Source: Diphasiastrum complanatum
Taxonomy: Eukaryota > Streptophyta > Lycopodiopsida > Lycopodiales > Lycopodiaceae
Reading direction: 5' to 3'
Assembly (NCBI GenBank): GCA_029204225.1
Contig: CM055100.1
Span: 65,205,156 to 65,261,920, forward strand
Length of the DNA stretch: 56,765 bases
Numbering within the stretch: position 1 is the first letter of the stretch; each line of letters starts with the position of its first letter. Of this stretch, positions 24,231 through 33,654 are shown piece after piece. The position numbers and the translations under genes are program-made. Under the pieces are notes generated by a model, which did no database searches, was not told where the DNA came from, and worked only from the letters and a program-made list of their open reading frames with translations.

Positions 24231-25676
24231 TTGTTGAAGATGTACAAATCTAGTCTCTTGAGAGTCACAAATTACATTTGTAGAATCATATCACAGTTTT
24301 TTATTCACATAGCATCAATAGGTGGCATCCTATGGAACCTTTGTGGCAAGAAAGGATATTTTTCCTCAAGATGCTACAAAAAGAAGACCAATCCATCCAA
24401 GAAGAACCAAAGCAAGGGGGGCGAGGAGAAGGATGGAGCTTCAAGTTTGAAATGCAAATACAAGAAGGGCAAGTCCAAGGAAACGTGTTTCCTTTGTGGA
24501 AAGGTGAATGAGGCTTGGAGTCTCACAAGGACTTGCAAGATTTGTCTTCAAGAGTCCATCACAACACATGTCAAATCTTTTGAAATTTTTCATGTGGAAG
24601 TGCATTGTTTGGTTCAAGATGCAAAGATAGATGTCACTTTCATGAAAGTAACTTGGATTTATATTATGTCCTTGGAAAGTATTTTGCTTGGAAATTTTGA
24701 TAAGTTCAAACTTATTGTTATGATCCAAGAGAAATCAATCAAGAATGAGGAGCAGCAATCACAGAATGAAAATAGTTTTATTTATGCTATCATGTCAACT
24801 TATGAAGAACCATTTTGCTTTGAAGAGATTTTTGTATCTCAAAGGTGGATTAAGGAAATACTAGTTGAGTGTGATGCCTTAAAAGATACCAAAATATGTT
24901 TTCCTTGTAAGCTTACATTAGTTATGAAGTCAAGGAAATGGAAATATCTTCATAATGTAGGATCTTTTGGTTTCAATACGATCATGAATGATGTGTTCAT
25001 TCATAAAGATGAAAACTGTAAGTTTTCAATCTTAAAGGCAAGTTGTACACTTCTTATGAGAATAAGTGAAGCATCCAAAGTGGACACTTATATCTGTAAG
25101 CAAGTAGTTAGCCTTATTAAGATGGAAATACCTTTTGATTTCAATATTGGAAAAATCATGCCAAGTTGTGGTGATTTTTGGACTTATGGTTCTAGGATAA
25201 GAAATCTTGATATTCATAGGAAGTGCATATTAAATGGTCATATTTGTTGTGATCATTATGAGACAAGGAGGTCTCGGATTCCCATAAAAAATGAGCACCA
25301 TGAAGAAGATCTTAAGGAGTCATCTCAAGGTTCAAATGTGCCAAGGATTGAGGAGGAGAATCCTTCTCAAGGTTCAAGTGTGCCCAGGATTGAGGAGGAG
25401 AGACCTTCTCAAATTGTGATTCCAAAAAAAAACTCAAGAAATATGGTTGAGCCCATGTGGCTCACATTTCAAGGGAAAGAGGAGCATATCTCATGTGGTA
25501 TACATCACATACTTACTTCTCTTATGTCATTTGATAAATCAATTTGCTTTAGGGAGATCATTGCATCTCAAATTTGGAGTAAAGCCATACTAGTTGAGTA
25601 TGAAATCTCTCTTGAGAACATAGGTGATGTTCTTAAAAGGATGAAATTGATTTTAAGTCAATTAGAAAGCAAATAG
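24231..25676 (+). CDS. Degenerate Copia-derived protein, 481-codon open frame
   Basis: The frame is open for 481 codons; the first ATG in it is at 24,240. Near residue 40 a zinc-knuckle relic reads LCGKKGYFSSRC with Tyr in the His position, followed by a Lys/Ser-rich basic stretch. Two separate blocks, EEPFCFEEIFVSQRWIKEIL (about residues 185-204) and KSICFREIIASQIWSKAILV (about 435-454), both resemble the start of the Copia reverse-transcriptase domain (P-x2-F-E-E-A-x6-W-x2-A-M), so this block is duplicated. A two-copy repeat SQGSxVPRIEEE lies between them. No RT catalytic core follows. The long open frame may be chance or selected; no function is claimed. Confidence 0.5.
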   Translation: MLKMYKSSLLRVTNYICRIISQFFIHIASIGGILWNLCGKKGYFSSRCYKKKTNPSKKNQSKGGEEKDGASSLKCKYKKGKSKETCFLCGKVNEAWSLTRTCKICLQESITTHVKSFEIFHVEVHCLVQDAKIDVTFMKVTWIYIMSLESILLGNFDKFKLIVMIQEKSIKNEEQQSQNENSFIYAIMSTYEEPFCFEEIFVSQRWIKEILVECDALKDTKICFPCKLTLVMKSRKWKYLHNVGSFGFNTIMNDVFIHKDENCKFSILKASCTLLMRISEASKVDTYICKQVVSLIKMEIPFDFNIGKIMPSCGDFWTYGSRIRNLDIHRKCILNGHICCDHYETRRSRIPIKNEHHEEDLKESSQGSNVPRIEEENPSQGSSVPRIEEERPSQIVIPKKNSRNMVEPMWLTFQGKEEHISCGIHHILTSLMSFDKSICFREIIASQIWSKAILVEYEISLENIGDVLKRMKLILSQLESK

Positions 25677-25688
25677 TTATTTCATCAA

Positions 25689-26156
25689 ATGTATGCTCTT
25701 AAGTCATGTAAGAGCAAAAGTGATTTGTTCACTCATTGTTTGAAAATTTGTATTGAGGCAAATTGTAAACTCTTTATGAGAGTAAGTGAATCATCTTCTA
25801 AAGACACTTATCTCCATAATGAAGTATTTACCCTCATTGGATCTGAGATTAGCATGGTAAACAAGCATGAAGATATGATGCAAACACTTTGTTATTATAG
25901 CATGCATAGTCTTGCCAATTTGGATGAGTCTAATTCTCTAGATCGTGGTAACATGATGTTAGATCTTTGTGATCCTAATAAATTAAGAAGAAATCTTTAT
26001 TGTCTCATGAAGGAGCATGCACATGAAGAAGGAGCAAGCCTCAAGGTCAAGCATCTACATGAAAATTGGAAGGAATCAATTTTGGAGGTGCTAGGATGGT
26101 GCAAAGCTCTCAAGTTAATCAAAGATGTCAAAGAAGCACTATCATGGATATGGTGA
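25689..26156 (+). CDS. Short downstream frame of the same element, unknown
   Basis: A 155-codon frame starting just after the previous stop. It repeats the wording of the upstream frame (CKLFMRVSESSSKDTYLHNEV against CTLLMRISEASKVDTYICKQV), which shows an internal duplication of roughly 600-700 bp inside the element. No known domain. Confidence 0.4.
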   Translation: MYALKSCKSKSDLFTHCLKICIEANCKLFMRVSESSSKDTYLHNEVFTLIGSEISMVNKHEDMMQTLCYYSMHSLANLDESNSLDRGNMMLDLCDPNKLRRNLYCLMKEHAHEEGASLKVKHLHENWKESILEVLGWCKALKLIKDVKEALSWIW

Positions 26157-26296
26157 TTTCAGATCAACATCAAGCTCATTGGCTGATCTTCACACCTTTT
26201 GAACCAGCAAAGACCAATTCAGCCCATGGAGTCAAGTTCACGATCATCATGTTTTCCATCAAGCTAGATTTACCAAGCTAGATTTTTGAGGAGGAG

Positions 26297-27045
26297 TGTG
26301 AAAAATGCAAAAATAAGCTTTTTAGAGGCAAAAAATCTTGTATATAGATAAACACACATGTGTGGAGCCTGTTCCCACGTGTGAAACTAGTGTACTTGTC
26401 ATGTACCATAATCATATATGTTGTACATATGATTTAATTCAAGTTCTAGTGGCTAAAGTGGCCAAAAACTAGTTCTCTAGACATATGACACATGGCATCA
26501 ATCTATTGATTGCATGAGCCACATCCTTTGGTTAGGTGTTAGCTGAAGTAGGCAAATTTTGACTTCTAGAAGATTTCCAAGTAGATCTCCGTATAGTAGG
26601 AAAATAGACCAAAAATGCCCAAAATGGAAAGTTTTGATCCAAGTGTCAAATTGCATGATGGTGACAAGGCATCCTCACACGTGTGAGATCTGATGCATGA
26701 TCAGTACCTCGAGCTCCAAAAGTGTATATATAGAGGCTTAGTTGGCCATAATCACTGTGAGACACCAATCTTGGTTTTGGAAGCAATTTTGAGTGATTCT
26801 CTCCATTTGTCTACATTTGTTTTGTTTTGAGGTTCTATCAATGTGTACTTGATTTTCAGGTTGGAGTTCGTACTCAGACAGTGTTTCACACATGTGAAAC
26901 CAGAAAGTACACCTACCTTCAATTAATGATTGTTCTTGTTAGGATTTTGTGTCTAGAATTGATCTAGATTGATCTTAATCTCAAGTAAATTGATAGATCA
27001 AGTAATCTAACAACCAATCTCTCTTGAGGATCAGATTAGGATCCA
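26297..27045 (+). repeat. 3' LTR of the intronic element
   Basis: Begins TGTGAAAAATGC right after a purine tract. It holds a plausible TATA box (GTATATATAGAGG, about 26,726-26,738) and short inverted words CACGTGTGA. The right limit is uncertain, within about 30 bp of 27,045. Confidence 0.55.
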
Positions 27046-27516
27046 CTCTTGGTCCTTTTTGTACTTTTTGCACAACATTGCATAGCAATGGATTTTGACC
27101 AAGCCATCGTTGATATGGCCACCCATAGATATGGTATGCAAATGCTACAATTAGTATTACAAAAATGATATCTCAATATTGTTTTGTTAATGTTAAACAC
27201 ACCATATCTTGTTATGCAGAATCGTCCACTTATGTCGCACATGCACAACAAATTGATTCGGACGAAGAGGAAGCCGTGCAAAATAAAATATGGGATTTTG
27301 ATGAGTTTCAAAATTGGTATGTCAAATTTATAATGCATTCTTCGCTTGTTTCAATCTCAGTGTTGTGCTTGAGTATGCTATCATAATGTTAGTTGTTTGC
27401 CATTATATGCAGAGGCAGTGGCCAGAGCCATGGTACTTCATGAGGCTACACCAACATTAAGAAAACGTAGACAACCTTCACGAAGTATATATGTTGATGA
27501 TGAGTGCGAGGAGTAG

Positions 27517-28630
27517 TGTTAGGTCACTTTATTTTCTCATGTGAATTTCATCTCGTATCCCGTAAATGCTAAAATACTACTTGAACTCACATATCGTACA
27601 TTGGCATCTGGATTGAAGACCAATTTTATGGTTTTGGAATGGCCCAGTGATTGTTTTGGTCTTGATTTACAAGAACATCTCAATGTCATAGGTTCGTGCA
27701 GTTGTGATTTTTTGTTTTGGTGAATGGTATTCTAATATGGGGTATGCATTGGTATTCTAATATGCACAATAATTGCGAGTGAAGTTGGATTAAAAATTTT
27801 GAGATCTTTCATATCCTTCTAGAATAGGTCGAGTTTGAGTTTGGTAGCATTTTATGTGTTGGCATGCACAAAGTTTGGTAGCATGCAAAGTTAGGTAGAA
27901 TGTAACTAGGAAAATTCTACACATGTCTAGGAAGTAGATATGCAATTTTTGCCACATCATGCATGTACTTTGAGATGTGGATCTATGATAGTAGAGTTAA
28001 CTAAAACATGTGGATCAAGCTTTGAACACTTGGAAATCCACCTAGGAGCTCAAGCCTCTTGATGTAGGAAATTCTTAGTTTGCCATATTGTGAATATTGA
28101 GATTTTGATGAGCTTTTGAACATTCTCTCTCTACCCGAGTATTTTGGCTTCATATTCTCTCTCTATCCGAGAGGAAGCTATTTTTGCTATAGTGAGCACT
28201 TAGAATTATTTATGATGTCTATCTCTCATAATAAGGACTTAGTTTTTTGTTTGTTATATGCCATTGTGCTCTTGCCATGGATTATATGCCATTGTGCTCT
28301 TGCCATGGATTTTTCAAGTAATCTATTCTTTGATCATTCATGAGCAATCACGACACCTCATTAAGATCCTGTAAGGTGTGTGGTGAAGTTCACAGGTGCT
28401 AAAACCTTCACATTGTACATGTATTGAGACAGTGTGCTTACCGCATATGCTAGATCAGGTTGTGTGCAAATCATAGAATACATTATCAATCCTATGATAA
28501 GGATATCTGCACATTTCTTGCTATTCTGCATGAGTTTTGGGGCACATGTCTTTAGACAGCTTGGATCCTGGATCCATAGGTGTGTCTATTGGTTTATAGT
28601 CTTTCATGCCATATATGCGAAGTACATTGA
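27517..28630. other. Intergenic, no gene seen
   Basis: AT-rich non-coding DNA after the ParB-like gene. Apart from small tandem duplications I see no structure. Confidence 0.5.
28254..28309 (+). repeat. Perfect 28-bp tandem duplication
   Basis: TTATATGCCATTGTGCTCTT plus GCCATGGA is present twice head to tail with no mismatch, so the duplication is recent. Confidence 0.9.
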
Positions 28631-29980
28631 TTAGATTGATTCTTGGCTTATAGTAATTCCTCTGCTTGCGTGATCTCTATTGATCTCCATACCGAGTAGG
28701 CAATGAACTGGGCCTAAATCAGTCATCTCAAATTTTGACGAAAGCAAAGATTTGATTTCATTTAGTAACCGATTTGAATTGTTGATAAGATGAAAATCAT
28801 CAACGTATAATGCTATTATAATATAGCTTGACCCTTTATGCTTGAGATATACATTTGAGTCTACGGAGCAAGAAGTAAAATTATGCAGCATCAAGAAGTG
28901 ACTAATTCTTTCATACCGCCCTAGGAGCTTGCTTGAGGCCATATAGATGCAATTTACATACCAAATGCTCTTCGCCTTGAAGGACGTAACCTTCTGGTTG
29001 ATAAATGAATATTTATTCTTGTATATATCCGTGAAGGAACGTTGTGTGGACATCCATCTAGTGAATGTCCAGGTCTCTACAACAGCTATAGCCAGCAATT
29101 TGCTAATAGATTTATGCTTTACCACTATACTGAAGGTGTCTGTGTAATCTATTCCATACACTTGCTCAAATTTTTTAACCACTAATTGAGATTTCCATTT
29201 GGATAATGATCCATTTGGCTTAAGCTTTAGCTTGAAGATCCACTTAGAGTCAATCAGTTTTTTTCCTGTAGGAAGACTAACAAGACTCCAGGAGTAACAA
29301 GTCATGTGTGAACTTTTTCCAATATCAATCCACCATGGATCTAGATCTCCATCATTAGCAAGCATACATGAAGACATGAAAAAAACATCATCATTTGCAT
29401 TTTGAACATCCAAACAATCCTCATCAAGAGTAAGATTACCTTGCTTGTCTCTTTTATCTCTCTTCTTTTTGTAGCACTCACTTGCAAAGTGTCTTTTGAT
29501 GCCACAATAGAAGCACTTGCGCTTTGATTTATCTTCCTTTTTGCCATTTGATCTTTCCCTTTAGACCATTTTCTTTTGCTTTTGCCCTTGAATTTGCCCT
29601 TGATGAACATAGCCTCCTCTCCAACTTGAGATGTTGATGAAGATCCACCTCTTGCTTGAAGTCTATATTCTTCATTGATCAAGATCTCCTAAAGATCCAT
29701 CAAACTTGGCAAAGTTCTTTGAATAGAAAGACTTTGTACAATGTTAGCATCCGTATCCAACAATCCATCAAGAATAACTTGAACAGGCTCTCCTTCCTTA
29801 ATGCTCTCACCAATGCAAGCGAATTCATCAGTCAAACTTTTTACTCTCAAAACAAAAGTATTTGGAGTTTCTTCACTCTTTTGCAAACAAGAAAAGATTT
29901 GCCTTCTTAGAGTCAACACTCTAGAAGTAGGCTTGGACTCATAAAGCATTACAGGAGTTCTCAAACTTAGAAGGGCCGTT
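28631..29980 (-). pseudogene. Copia element with Gag, protease and RT but integrase deleted
   Basis: Reading from right to left: Gag core with LRRQIFSCLQKSEETPNTF and VKSLTDEFACIG (29,964-29,689), a Lys-rich section with a basic zinc-binding region (29,682-29,440), and a protease site in which the usual DSGA is altered (WWIDIGKSSHM, about 29,330). The same 260-codon frame (29,413-28,631) then jumps directly into RT (IDSKWIFKLKLKPNGS, YGIDYTDTFS, ALYVDDFHLI, SSKFEMTDLG). The integrase that should lie between is absent, so an internal deletion fused protease and RT. RNase H and the LTRs are missing. The left part of RT has a frameshifted middle. It cannot transpose by itself. Confidence 0.85.
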
Positions 29981-30283
29981 TGTTACGAGTTTTTTTTTTT
30001 TCCTCTCTGTTTATGTCCATGTGGCCCAATCGGTTCTTGACATAGTGGCCTCTATGTAACATAACTCGCCTGACCCGAAAAACACAATTCATATTTGGGA
30101 AAATTTGAATTTCCGGTCCGGTAGATTGGAAGCATACTATTGGCTGGCGTGCGTGACGACTAGTTGACTAAACTGCTTGGGTTGACCTCAAGTTAAAATT
30201 ATCTTGGGACTCACAAATAGGTTTGGCGCCTATTATACTCTGGACTCTCATATTGACGAGTTCAAACGTGAACTCTTCAAGCT
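29981..30283. promoter_or_regulatory. Upstream region of the 391-codon gene
   Basis: No coding sequence. The stretch begins with a T run (29,988-30,001) just beyond the truncated Copia Gag and should contain the promoter of the next gene. No clear TATA box was found. Confidence 0.35.
30258..30275 (+). promoter_or_regulatory. Perfect dyad just upstream of the start codon
   Basis: GAGTTC-AAACGT-GAACTC is a perfect 6-bp dyad around a palindromic-looking 6-bp core, ending eight bases before the ATG at 30,284. In the transcript it could form a small hairpin; in DNA it could bind a dimeric factor. It may also be chance. Confidence 0.45.
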
Positions 30284-31648
30284 ATGGCGATGAGAAGGAG
30301 ACCGAGACTTTTGATATGCTCTGCAATTTTTTATAATGAGAGGGAAGACGATGGCACATGGATTGCTCGTGAATATCATAAGGCTTCTTGGGTACTGATG
30401 CATCCATCGGCGAGAGGGGATTTTTGCCAAAAGAAAAAGGCCAAGTATACATATAGATCTTATTGGAAAGGGCGGATTATTGATTTCAAAGTTTCTCCAG
30501 GAGGACAAACCATTTCAGAAGTGCTTATTCAACATGTTTATATGCATTCGGGACTTAATGTGGAGGCTGTAAATCCACATGATTTTCGAAAGTGTAATTG
30601 TAAGTATCTTAATTTTTTGGATTGCTTGTCATTTTTAAAACGTAATCGTATTTATGAATTGGAGCTTATTATGATTATGTATTGCAGATCTATATCCTTC
30701 AAATATACATGAATGGGAACCTATGGCGTCTCTTTCAGGTATTATAGATGTCATCCATTCAGAAATTGGCAAATTGCAATACAGAGGACGAACGACAAAA
30801 GAACTTGCAGATTCTGGAATATTTTCTTATGATGCTATGTATATTCCAGACACAAATGGAGGAATGAGAAAACTAGAGCATATACCTCTACCTATTTTTC
30901 AAGATAACGTGTGGTGGATTGCAGTCAATGACAATGTAATAAAATGCTTTCGTTCCAAGCTATATAATGATGTACAAAAGTCACTCAAAACTAGTACTGG
31001 ATCAAGAAATGTGCACTTAAGCTGGTTTGTTCCAATGTCATTGTTTGTCAGCTCTTTTTCAAACACGGAAGTGCTTCGAACTCCCACATTGTTTGTTTGC
31101 AAAAATCTATCAGATGATTTTTTATTCAAATTCATGGACAAAGGTTGGGATATAAGATCCACTGCAGATATTTCTTGTAGAATCAAACATTCATCCATAT
31201 CATTTAGATACAGTATAGAGAAGCAAATGCTTAGTATGGTGTTTCATTATCAGAGATGGAAAGAACACAATGGTACTTGGGCCCCATTAGATCAAGATCT
31301 AGACAGCATTGGACACACTGATCGTATATGCATTGATATCATGGCAAATGGGGAGTTACTTACTAATATTGAGGTTGAGCAGGACTGGACCTTATTCTAC
31401 ATTAGAACGGAACTGACACTTTTACAGCAATATATCCCCGAATATTTCAACTTTATATTGGATGGAAAATTGGTATGTGAAATCTATGAATTTGTATATT
31501 AATTTGTATTCATTATTCTTTTTGTCAATATTCGGATCACTAACTGTAATTTGATTAATGTATGTTTGTGCAGATACGTAAAAGACATGAAGAGAAAATC
31601 AAATGCAAAGATTTGGGCGAAATTGTTCAGATAATAGAGCAATCATGA
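30284..31648 (+). CDS. Intact three-exon gene of unknown function, possible ubiquitin-like C-terminus
   Basis: Exons 30,284-30,599, 30,688-31,472 and 31,574-31,648 splice with GT-AG introns of 88 and 101 bp and keep one open frame of 391 codons without any stop, rare in this window. The N-terminal part (residues 20-105) is basic and aromatic (YRSYWKGRIIDFKVSPGGQ). The middle (about 120-300) mixes hydrophobic strands and polar turns (NVWWIAVNDNVIKCFRSKLY, NVHLSWFVPMSLFVSSFS). The last 70 residues read like a beta-grasp fold: NIEVEQDWTLFYIRTEL, then FNFILDGKL-IRKRHEEKI, the TL-x2-IR-x-EL...F-x-F-x3-G-x-I pattern of ubiquitin-like domains. It converges on the histone-fold/protease gene, 209 bp away. 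No known family is recognised. If the fold is right, a ubiquitin-like domain beside a Ulp1-type protease is suggestive. Confidence 0.7.
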
Positions 31649-31857
31649 TACAAGATTTGTAAAAGCTCTCATAAATATCAATAAATTTCTCATTTTCTGA
31701 GAATGTACATGTGTGTCCTGTATATAACAATGGATGCTTTTTTCCCATTGTCTCTATCTTTGTATATGCCCATAATTATTCATAGGGCATTACATCAAAA
31801 ATGTATATCTCTATTTAATCTTTTATTTACAGCTCAAAGTAATATGGATTATCTACC

Positions 31858-33654
31858 CTACACCAGTGTCAGTTGTGGACTTGATTGGCCTCCCGTTTCC
31901 GCAGCTGGACTGGGTGTTGCATGAGATAATAAGTTCACCAACATCTGTTGACGAAACTCATATATCTCATTCATTGAGAATGCTCGACATTTATACTGCA
32001 AATCCAAAAGAACCGAGTCAATTGACTTATCAGAAACCAAATCAGAAATAACTTAGTTAGGCCATTCACTAGTCTATTTACCTTTCGTATATCTGGAGCC
32101 CCGGATTGCATGATGTACCACTCTAAAAAGTCCTGTACATTGCGGATGGAGAACCATCCACAGCTATGTCCATCATCTTGCTGAGCTGACTTCAATCACA
32201 AAACATATAATAGGTTAGTTGTGCACTCTGAAAAAAACAGATCATATTAGCTATCAAATACTTGATGAAAAATACTTACTTTTTGCATCAACAATCTCCA
32301 GGTGGCTATTTACAGTGGCCCCATCCGGCCTTGGCAAAAATGGCAACATTCTGCTGTACATCACGTCTATTTCGACATGGGTAGACTTTAAGGAGTTCAT
32401 CTTTAAACAGATGGGATTAATGATCCCATCTGAATCTTCTCTAAGGGAGATTATATCCATACTCCAATGCTTACTACAAACAAGAGATAATTAGTTAAAC
32501 TAAAGGAATTACAATACCTATTAAAAATATTACTAGAATATATTCTATGTAATCACTTACTTTTGGCAGTATGGAATAATAAAGACTTTGGTCTCCGAGG
32601 TTGTATGAAGAAGATACTTCATCGCCTTAGTTGGACTATGAAGGCTGTGTGCAAAAAAGGACAACACAACTCCAATGTCTTTACTATCATCGGATTTACA
32701 TCTATTTACAAAATACATCAAACTAGCCTCCACAACTGGATCTGATATATCTGAGGTCTTCTCCTTCAGGGCATCGCAAAAGTCTTTATTTATGTGATTT
32801 ATATAATTAATTGAACTTAGGCAAAAAGAAAATTGACCTCCTAGCTTATCAATTTCTTTGGCAACTTACTCATCAAAAATTATATACCTCTCAGAATCCA
32901 AAAATGAATCTTTGGGATCAACATGAAATCTTACACAAAGATCCTTATAAAAATCACCTATTAAACTTAAATCTAGATCTGATATTATTTTATCTACAGT
33001 CGAGTTCATATCCTCGTTATTGTGGGATGGAACGGAGGGAATGGAAGAGGAACTACTTGAATAGTTAGGGGTGGTGGGAGGAGAAGAAGGCACTGCAGAC
33101 TAGTGTGATGGTCCAACCAAAGGACGAGAGATGTGAGGGGGGGATGGTGATTCATTGAGTACCACTCTTTGCTTAGCAGGCCTGGTGGGCTTGGTCTGCT
33201 TCCTCCTTCTTCGTTGAGGACTAGGACCTCTCTCTGTAGGTGGTGTCCTAGAAGTAAAGCCACTCTTAAAGACCTGATCGTATGTACTCCTCGGCCTCAT
33301 GACAAGATGCATGTCCTGAGGCATGAGGGTAACCCTCTTAGCGTGCACTGTGCAAAGCGTGGAGTCCTCAAAGAATTTGACTTGGAGGTCTTCATAGGCA
33401 ATATGGAGGGCTTCCAAGGCTGTTATGTTCCAGCGAACATCATGTGAGAGGGACCTTGTTACTAATCTCACAGACCTGTAGAAAGGAGCACGGGGAATCA
33501 GAAAATTCGTTGTCCTCTGAAGTCTCCTGATATCCCTTAACCATGGTCTTCTGGGCCGACCTACTCTCCTACCAGTGCCCACTGCCCTTTGTACAAGAGG
33601 GCGAGGAGGCGGGACAAATGTGGTAAGGCATGTTGTCTGCTTGGTACAGGCCAT
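31858..33654 (-). pseudogene. Histone H3-like (CENH3-like) domain joined to a C48/Ulp1-type SUMO protease domain; one in-frame TAG
   Basis: Five exons in one consistent frame: 33,654-32,870; 32,815-32,561; 32,473-32,280; 32,185-32,082; 31,995-31,858 (introns 54, 87, 94 and 86 bp, donors GTAAGT, GTAAGT, GTAAGT and GTAAAT). That is 491 codons plus a stop. Residues 1-7 read MACTKQT (H3: MARTKQT). A histone H3 fold spans about 36-123: LRDIRRLQRTTNFLIPRAPF, then VRWNITALEALHIAYEDL, FFEDSTLCTVHAKRVTLMPQ. The alpha-1 end to alpha-2 section aligns to H3 without gaps. LIPRAPF and Trp75 are CENH3-like, but loop 1 is not lengthened. A basic tail (QRRRRKQTK) follows, then TAG at codon 185 and a Ser/Pro linker. 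The C48 core has His349 (NKHWSM), Gln414 and Cys420 (QQDDGHSCGW); the usual Asp position appears to be Asn373. The ATG context (TTGAAATGGCC) is good. The first intron is short for a plant. Called pseudogene because of the TAG. Confidence 0.75.
33100..33102 (-). other. In-frame TAG between the histone-fold and protease parts
   Basis: The codon after residue 184 is TAG, with open frame on both sides (GPSH before, SAVPSSPP after). It may be a decayed CAG. Without it, the frame runs from the ATG at 33,654 to the first intron. A small undetected intron could also remove it. Confidence 0.8.

Larger units (their letters stand above)
23600..27045 (+). mobile_element. Copia-derived element within an intron of the ParB-like gene
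   Basis: Between the exon ending at 23,561 and the one ending at 27,133 lies foreign sequence. It comprises a non-coding leader (23,600-24,230), a degenerate Copia-type frame (24,231-26,156), a polypurine tract (GAGGAGGAG, 26,288-26,296) and an LTR starting TGTGAAAAATGC at 26,297. No matching 5' LTR is visible, so it is 5'-truncated or rearranged. Its exact ends and target duplication could not be fixed by eye. Confidence 0.6.
20821..27516 (+). pseudogene. Ten-exon gene with a ParB-like DGNHR motif, interrupted by a retroelement
   Basis: Start ATG at 20,821 (context CAAAACAATGG). Exons by GT-AG and frame: 20,821-21,290; 21,388-21,598; 21,699 to about 22,120; about 22,255-22,446; 22,542 to about 23,045; 23,140-23,203; 23,329-23,561; about 27,080-27,133; 27,220-27,316; 27,413-27,516. 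Exon 1 residues 65-150 carry FICWDGNHRTAGWMEAI, which resembles the central motif of ParB/Srx-fold proteins (DGxHR), preceded by VKDHVKAFW. The middle is helical and rich in Lys/Trp. The later part has NNPWWIDFLEG, and the C-terminus is acidic then basic (SDEEEA, LRKRRQPSRS). In-frame TAGs at 21,428 and about 22,104 and a TGA at 23,049 mark decay, or splice sites I misplaced. It diverges from the transposase gene and could be its accessory DNA-binding partner. Function is otherwise unknown. Confidence 0.55.
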
